Positions 40,487 to 43,569 of a DNA stretch of 43,569 nucleotides are shown here, in pieces. Numbering within the stretch: the first letter of the stretch is position 1; every line of letters starts with the position of its first letter. The stretch lies in NCBI GenBank assembly GCA_027592925.1, contig JAQCJO010000008.1, positions 1 to 43,569 on the forward strand, read 5' to 3'. This DNA comes from Actinomycetota bacterium (GTDB lineage: Bacteria > Actinomycetota > Acidimicrobiia > Acidimicrobiales > Ilumatobacteraceae). A model generated the notes under the pieces. The model was not told the origin of the DNA. It made no database searches and saw nothing but the letters and a program-made list of their open reading frames with translations. The position numbers and the translations under genes are program-made.

Positions 40487-40501
40487 ACAGGTATTGTACC
40501 T
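40487..40501 (-). promoter_or_regulatory. Operator-like inverted repeat over the -10 of the SufR-like gene
   Basis: AGGTA-TTG-TACCT on the plus strand (40489-40501) is a perfect 5-3-5 inverted repeat. Read on the minus strand it contains TACAAT (40493-40498), a 5/6 -10 match, followed by 6 nt and the GTG start at 40486. A regulator bound here would block its own promoter. It also lies 44 nt upstream of the mrp ATG, so it could reach both promoters. Confidence 0.6.
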
Positions 40502-40544
40502 ATGGCCGTAGTGCAAATTATGTTGCGCAACTCATTGGAGTCAA

Positions 40545-41699
40545 ATGTCAGTATCACAACCCACCATTGACCAACTGATCGATGCCTTGCGCCCTGTGCA
40601 GGACCCAGAGCTGCACAGGTCCATTGTCGACTTGGGCATGGTGCGGGACGTCGTCATCGACAAAAAAGGCACGGTTGGGCTGACCGTAGTACTCACCATT
40701 GCAGGTTGCCCATTGCGCAACGAGATCCAGACTCGTGTCAATACTGCGTTGCGCGCACTTGACGGCGTGAGTGATGTCAATCTCAACTTCGGTGTGATGA
40801 ACGATGAAGAGCGCGCAGCAGTGCGTCAGATGCTCAACGGCAATCCTGGCGCAACCGCGGGTTCTGCTCCGGCTCAAGGTCACGCAGAGGGTCGCACGAT
40901 TTCATTTGCACAGCCGGGCTCGAAGACGCGACCAATTTTGATTTCGTCGGGCAAGGGTGGCGTTGGCAAGAGCAGCGTCACTACAAACATTGCTGTTGCA
41001 ATGGCCGCGCTCGGATACAAAGTTGGCATTGTTGACGCCGACATTTATGGCTACTCAATTCCGCGCATGCTCGGCACCGATCGCGACCCAGTAGTGATCG
41101 ACAACATGTTGCTTCCTCCAGAAGCATGGGGTGTGCGTTGCATTTCTATTGGTTACTTTGTTCCTGAAGGCCAGGCGGTTGTATGGCGCGGACCAATGTT
41201 GCACAAAGCGCTCGAGCAGTTTTTGACAGATGTGTTTTGGGACGAGCCAGACTTCTTGTTTATTGACATGCCACCTGGCACGGGCGACATTGCATTGAGC
41301 CTGAGCCAGTACTTGCCGCGAGCGGAAGTACTCGTGGTTACCACGCCACAAGAGGCTGCACAAAAAGTTGCGCGTCTTTCAGCCGCCATGGCGGTCAAGG
41401 TCAATTTGCCAGTGCGTGGCATTATCGAAAACATGTCGTGGTTTACGGGCGACGACGGTAAGCGCTACGAACTCTTTGGCAAAGGCGGCGGACAAATCTT
41501 GGCTGACGAACTCAATGTTCCATTGCTCGCGCAGATTCCACTGCTCAATGCACTACGCGAAGGTGGCGATGATGGTCGCCCAATTGCTGCTGTTGCACCA
41601 GACAGCGAAGTCGGAAAGGCGTTTTTTGCAATCGCCAAGTACATCGCAGAGGACATGAAGCCGAAGAAGATTTTCAGTGCAGCACTGAAAGTGAATTAG
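40545..41699 (+). CDS. mrp: Mrp/ApbC-family Fe-S cluster carrier ATPase
   Basis: A 384-residue P-loop protein with an N-terminal MIP18/DUF59 domain (about residues 8-85, VQDPELHRSIVDLGMV) and a Mrp ATPase domain with deviant Walker A GKGGVGKSS (136-144) and FIDMPPGTGDIALS. The CxxC that bridges a cluster in E. coli Apbc/NBP35 homologues is absent: the ENMSWFTGDDGKRY region has no Cys. Actinobacterial Mrp proteins often lack it. The start has GGAG 5 nt upstream. A 9-1-9 palindrome overlaps the coding end. It probably carries or loads Fe-S clusters (inference). Confidence 0.93.
   Translation: MSVSQPTIDQLIDALRPVQDPELHRSIVDLGMVRDVVIDKKGTVGLTVVLTIAGCPLRNEIQTRVNTALRALDGVSDVNLNFGVMNDEERAAVRQMLNGNPGATAGSAPAQGHAEGRTISFAQPGSKTRPILISSGKGGVGKSSVTTNIAVAMAALGYKVGIVDADIYGYSIPRMLGTDRDPVVIDNMLLPPEAWGVRCISIGYFVPEGQAVVWRGPMLHKALEQFLTDVFWDEPDFLFIDMPPGTGDIALSLSQYLPRAEVLVVTTPQEAAQKVARLSAAMAVKVNLPVRGIIENMSWFTGDDGKRYELFGKGGGQILADELNVPLLAQIPLLNALREGGDDGRPIAAVAPDSEVGKAFFAIAKYIAEDMKPKKIFSAALKVN
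41672..41690 (+). repeat. 9-1-9 perfect palindrome at the end of mrp
   Basis: TTTCAGTGC (41672-41680), A, GCACTGAAA (41682-41690). It encodes part of the last residues of Mrp and ends 6 nt before the stop. As RNA it would form a stem of 8 bp with a 3-nt loop. No T-run follows, so termination is unproven. Confidence 0.65.
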
Positions 41700-41710
41700 A
41701 CTAGATCCTT

Positions 41711-41944
41711 ATGGAAATTCGCATCGGTATTATTCAATCTGTACGAGAAATTTCGCTTGAGATTGATGATGAAAAGGCACAGTCCAATTTCAAAGCCGCT
41801 TCTGAGGCTGCGCTCGCAGGTAAGACCGAGACGTTGACTGTTGTGGACAGCCGTGGACGCGAGATCATGGTGGCCGCCAGCAAGATCGCCTATGTCGAAT
41901 TTGGTGCTCCTGAAGGAGCGCGCAAAATGGGTTTTGGTAGCTGA
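41711..41944 (+). CDS. DUF3107 family protein
   Basis: A 77-residue protein matching the small DUF3107 family that is largely confined to actinobacteria (Mycobacterium Rv3208A is one member). The sequence begins MEIRIGIIQSVREISLEI and ends with AYVEFGAPEGARKMGFG, both conserved ends. It has no catalytic motif and no known function. It follows mrp by 11 nt, so they may be co-transcribed, and precedes pdtaS by 41 nt. Confidence 0.9.
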   Translation: MEIRIGIIQSVREISLEIDDEKAQSNFKAASEAALAGKTETLTVVDSRGREIMVAASKIAYVEFGAPEGARKMGFGS

Positions 41945-41985
41945 CACTTTCATTTGACCGAAGTGCGACAGAATAAGACTGTCCT

Positions 41986-43491
41986 ATGCCAACCCTGATC
42001 GAACTAGCCCACGAACACACAGAGCTCGAGCAGGGCGCAGTCGAGCATCTTGCGGCATTGGTTTCCGAGTGGGGAATGCTGGCCGACTTTTGTTTTGCCG
42101 ACATGTTGCTCTACATACCAGTTGAAAAAGATCGCTGGCTCATCAGCGCTCAGGTGCGCGCGGCAACTGGGCAAACTTTGTATCACTCTGACTATGTAGA
42201 TACGTGGGCGAGTGACACCGAGCGAATTTTGCTCAACAAGTGCATCAAAACAGATGGCACTGTGCAAGGCGAGATATTTGTGCAGGCCATCAATGGCTTT
42301 GCCAACATGCTGGCGATTCCTGTGCGCCATGAAGGGCGCATCATCGCGGTGTTGTCGCGTGAGTGGTTAGTCGACAATGCGCGTCGACCTGGACAACTTG
42401 AAACTACATATGCCGAGATATTTTCGAAGTTGGCAGAGATGGTGGCGCAAGGTTTGTTTCCATTCGAAGGCAGAGTGGCCGACGCGAGTGTTGCCCCGCG
42501 AGTCGGTGACGGCGTGATTGTGCTGGACGCTGCCACGCGCGTGCGGTATGCATCGCCAAACGCTGTGTCGGCATTGCATCGAGTTGGTGTGAGTGCCAAT
42601 GCGATCGGGCAAACACTGGCCGAACTCGGTGTGGCAGAGACCGCGGCACGCAATGCGTACGAGCGCAAAGAACCGGTCATTGAAGAGATCGAGCAGACTA
42701 CAGAGGTAACGCTACTCACGAGAAATATTCCGATGTTGCGACTAGCCGATGGTGATGTTGAAGTAATCGGAGGGGTGTTGTTGTTACGCGACGTCTCCGA
42801 ACTACGTCGTCGCGACCGATTGTTGCTGACTAAAGATGCGACAATTCGCGAGATTCACCACCGCGTCAAAAACAACCTGCAAACTATTTCTTCATTGTTG
42901 CGATTGCAGGGCCGTCGACTCACATCGCAAGAGGCTAAAGAAGCAATTGCCGAGTCTGTGCGCCGCATTCGCACGATTGCCCTTGTGCACGAGACGCTCT
43001 CGCGCGAGCCAGGCGAAGATATTTCATTCATTGAGATCGTCCGGCCATTGATGAGGCTCGTGGAAGAGGGTTTACAGTCAGCCGATCGTCCAGTGACGTT
43101 TCAGGCAAAGGGTGACGGCGGGCGACTGCCGGCAACTATTGCGACACCATTGTCGGTCGTGATTCTCGAGTTGTTGCAGAACGCAGTTGATCACGGATTT
43201 CCAGAGGGCAGTGCAGGCGGTGCAGTGATGGTTGTTCTCGCACACGATGAAGACGAATTGCACATTCAAGTTGTCAACAACGGCATTGTGCTGAGCCCAG
43301 ATTTTGACTTTGCCACGGCAACTGGACTGGGGCTTTCAATCGTGCGCACGCTCGTGACAACAGAACTTGCGGGCACTATTGAAATGCGAGCCGCATTGAA
43401 GGCTGACGGTGTTTCAAGTGGAATTGCGATGACCAAAGACGGTCAGGGCACAGTGGTCGATCTGCGCTTGCCGGTCTCGGCAAGAAATTAA
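41986..43491 (+). CDS. pdtaS: Sensor histidine kinase of PdtaS type
   Basis: A 501-residue cytosolic kinase, the same length as Mycobacterium tuberculosis PdtaS. An N-terminal GAF-like sensor domain (MPTLIELAHEHTELEQGAVE, about 1-150), a PAS domain (about 160-280, GVIVLDAATRVRYASPNAV), a HisKA_2 dimerisation helix with the phosphoacceptor in HHRVKNNLQ (H291/H292) and a HATPase domain with N box ELLQNAVDHGF and G boxes ATGLGLSIVRTL. PdtaS phosphorylates PdtaR, an RNA-binding antiterminator; pdtaR is not in the window. No membrane segment is seen. Confidence 0.92.
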   Translation: MPTLIELAHEHTELEQGAVEHLAALVSEWGMLADFCFADMLLYIPVEKDRWLISAQVRAATGQTLYHSDYVDTWASDTERILLNKCIKTDGTVQGEIFVQAINGFANMLAIPVRHEGRIIAVLSREWLVDNARRPGQLETTYAEIFSKLAEMVAQGLFPFEGRVADASVAPRVGDGVIVLDAATRVRYASPNAVSALHRVGVSANAIGQTLAELGVAETAARNAYERKEPVIEEIEQTTEVTLLTRNIPMLRLADGDVEVIGGVLLLRDVSELRRRDRLLLTKDATIREIHHRVKNNLQTISSLLRLQGRRLTSQEAKEAIAESVRRIRTIALVHETLSREPGEDISFIEIVRPLMRLVEEGLQSADRPVTFQAKGDGGRLPATIATPLSVVILELLQNAVDHGFPEGSAGGAVMVVLAHDEDELHIQVVNNGIVLSPDFDFATATGLGLSIVRTLVTTELAGTIEMRAALKADGVSSGIAMTKDGQGTVVDLRLPVSARN

Positions 43492-43512
43492 GTCGGTTAC
43501 TGAAGAATTGGC

Positions 43513-43569
43513 TTAGGCAGTTGCGCGGGCTGCGCGACGCTCTGCAGCCATTTTGCGTCGAACATCACG
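43513..43569 (-). CDS. WhiB-like transcription factor, C-terminal 18 residues (partial)
   Basis: The minus strand from the right edge reads RDVRRKMAAERRAARATA and then TAA (43513-43515). A basic tail of this kind ends WhiB-family Fe-S regulators, where it follows GG(x)ERRxxR. In mycobacteria whiB1 lies convergent to pdtaS, exactly the order found here. The 4-Cys core is outside the window, so the call rests mainly on synteny and tail composition. Confidence 0.45.
   Translation of the reverse strand, partial: RDVRRKMAAERRAARATA

Noticed and set aside
1-43569. tRNA, rRNA, IS elements, prophage genes, riboswitches
   Set aside because: All gaps between genes are short and none shows cloverleaf, transposase or aptamer-like sequence that I can support, including the region before the B12-domain gene where a cobalamin riboswitch would be expected.

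Overview
This 43.6 kb window looks like a compact chromosomal segment of an actinobacterium, most likely from the class Acidimicrobiia (inference; no rRNA marker is present). The evidence is a DUF3107 protein, a 501-residue PdtaS-type sensor kinase beside a WhiB-like gene end, an actinobacterial-type Mrp without the usual CxxC, a DtxR/IdeR-type regulator, a DhlA-like dehalogenase, moderate base composition, and many GTG/TTG starts. No tRNA, rRNA, IS element, integrase, prophage gene or CRISPR array was found. No intergenic stretch exceeds about 150 bp. Gene ends often touch or overlap: four convergent pairs overlap by 11-20 nt.

Layout. 1-5.1 kb: C-terminus of an NlpC/P60 hydrolase, a dienelactone hydrolase, YaaA on the minus strand, a cytochrome P450 and a PcrA/UvrD helicase. 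5.1-11.1 kb: a small membrane-anchored Rieske-like protein (minus), then a central-carbon run of a stand-alone B12-binding mutase subunit, sucC, sucD, an OafA-type acyltransferase with SGNH domain, and malate dehydrogenase. 11.1-17.6 kb: an M23 peptidase, then genes that release or move nitrogen (nucleoside hydrolase, asparaginase, class III aminotransferase, ammonium transporter) with a Nudix and an HNH protein; a GlnR-like site lies upstream of amt. 17.6-25.6 kb: CapA-like lipoprotein, haloalkane dehalogenase, metallo-beta-lactamase hydrolase, large sulfatase, DinB protein, fumarylacetoacetate hydrolase family protein, an unknown protein and YbaK. 25.6-31.4 kb: two coupled secreted/lipoprotein genes, a HelD-like RNA polymerase-recycling ATPase, a small lipoprotein, adjoining DtxR and TetR regulators, and a small membrane protein. 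31.4-38.6 kb: an enoyl-CoA hydratase translationally coupled to a complete System I cytochrome c maturation operon (ccmABCDEFGHI). 38.6-43.6 kb: SixA-like phosphatase, sulfite-oxidase-fold protein, a SufR-like (COG2345) regulator divergent from mrp, DUF3107, PdtaS and a partial WhiB-like gene.

The most interesting signals are: (1) a recurring leaderless promoter geometry, TAnnnT plus exactly 6 nt plus start codon, before seven genes on both strands; (2) a 5-3-5 inverted repeat centred on the -10 of the SufR-like gene, in the shared regulator/mrp control region; (3) a complete Ccm System I operon in an apparent actinobacterium, including a 44-residue CcmD missed by the ORF track; (4) a 17-bp perfect hairpin inside the 3' end of capA, just past the amt stop codon; (5) a four-half-site GlnR-like array upstream of amt. 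I did not find an obviously new multi-gene defence or mobile system.
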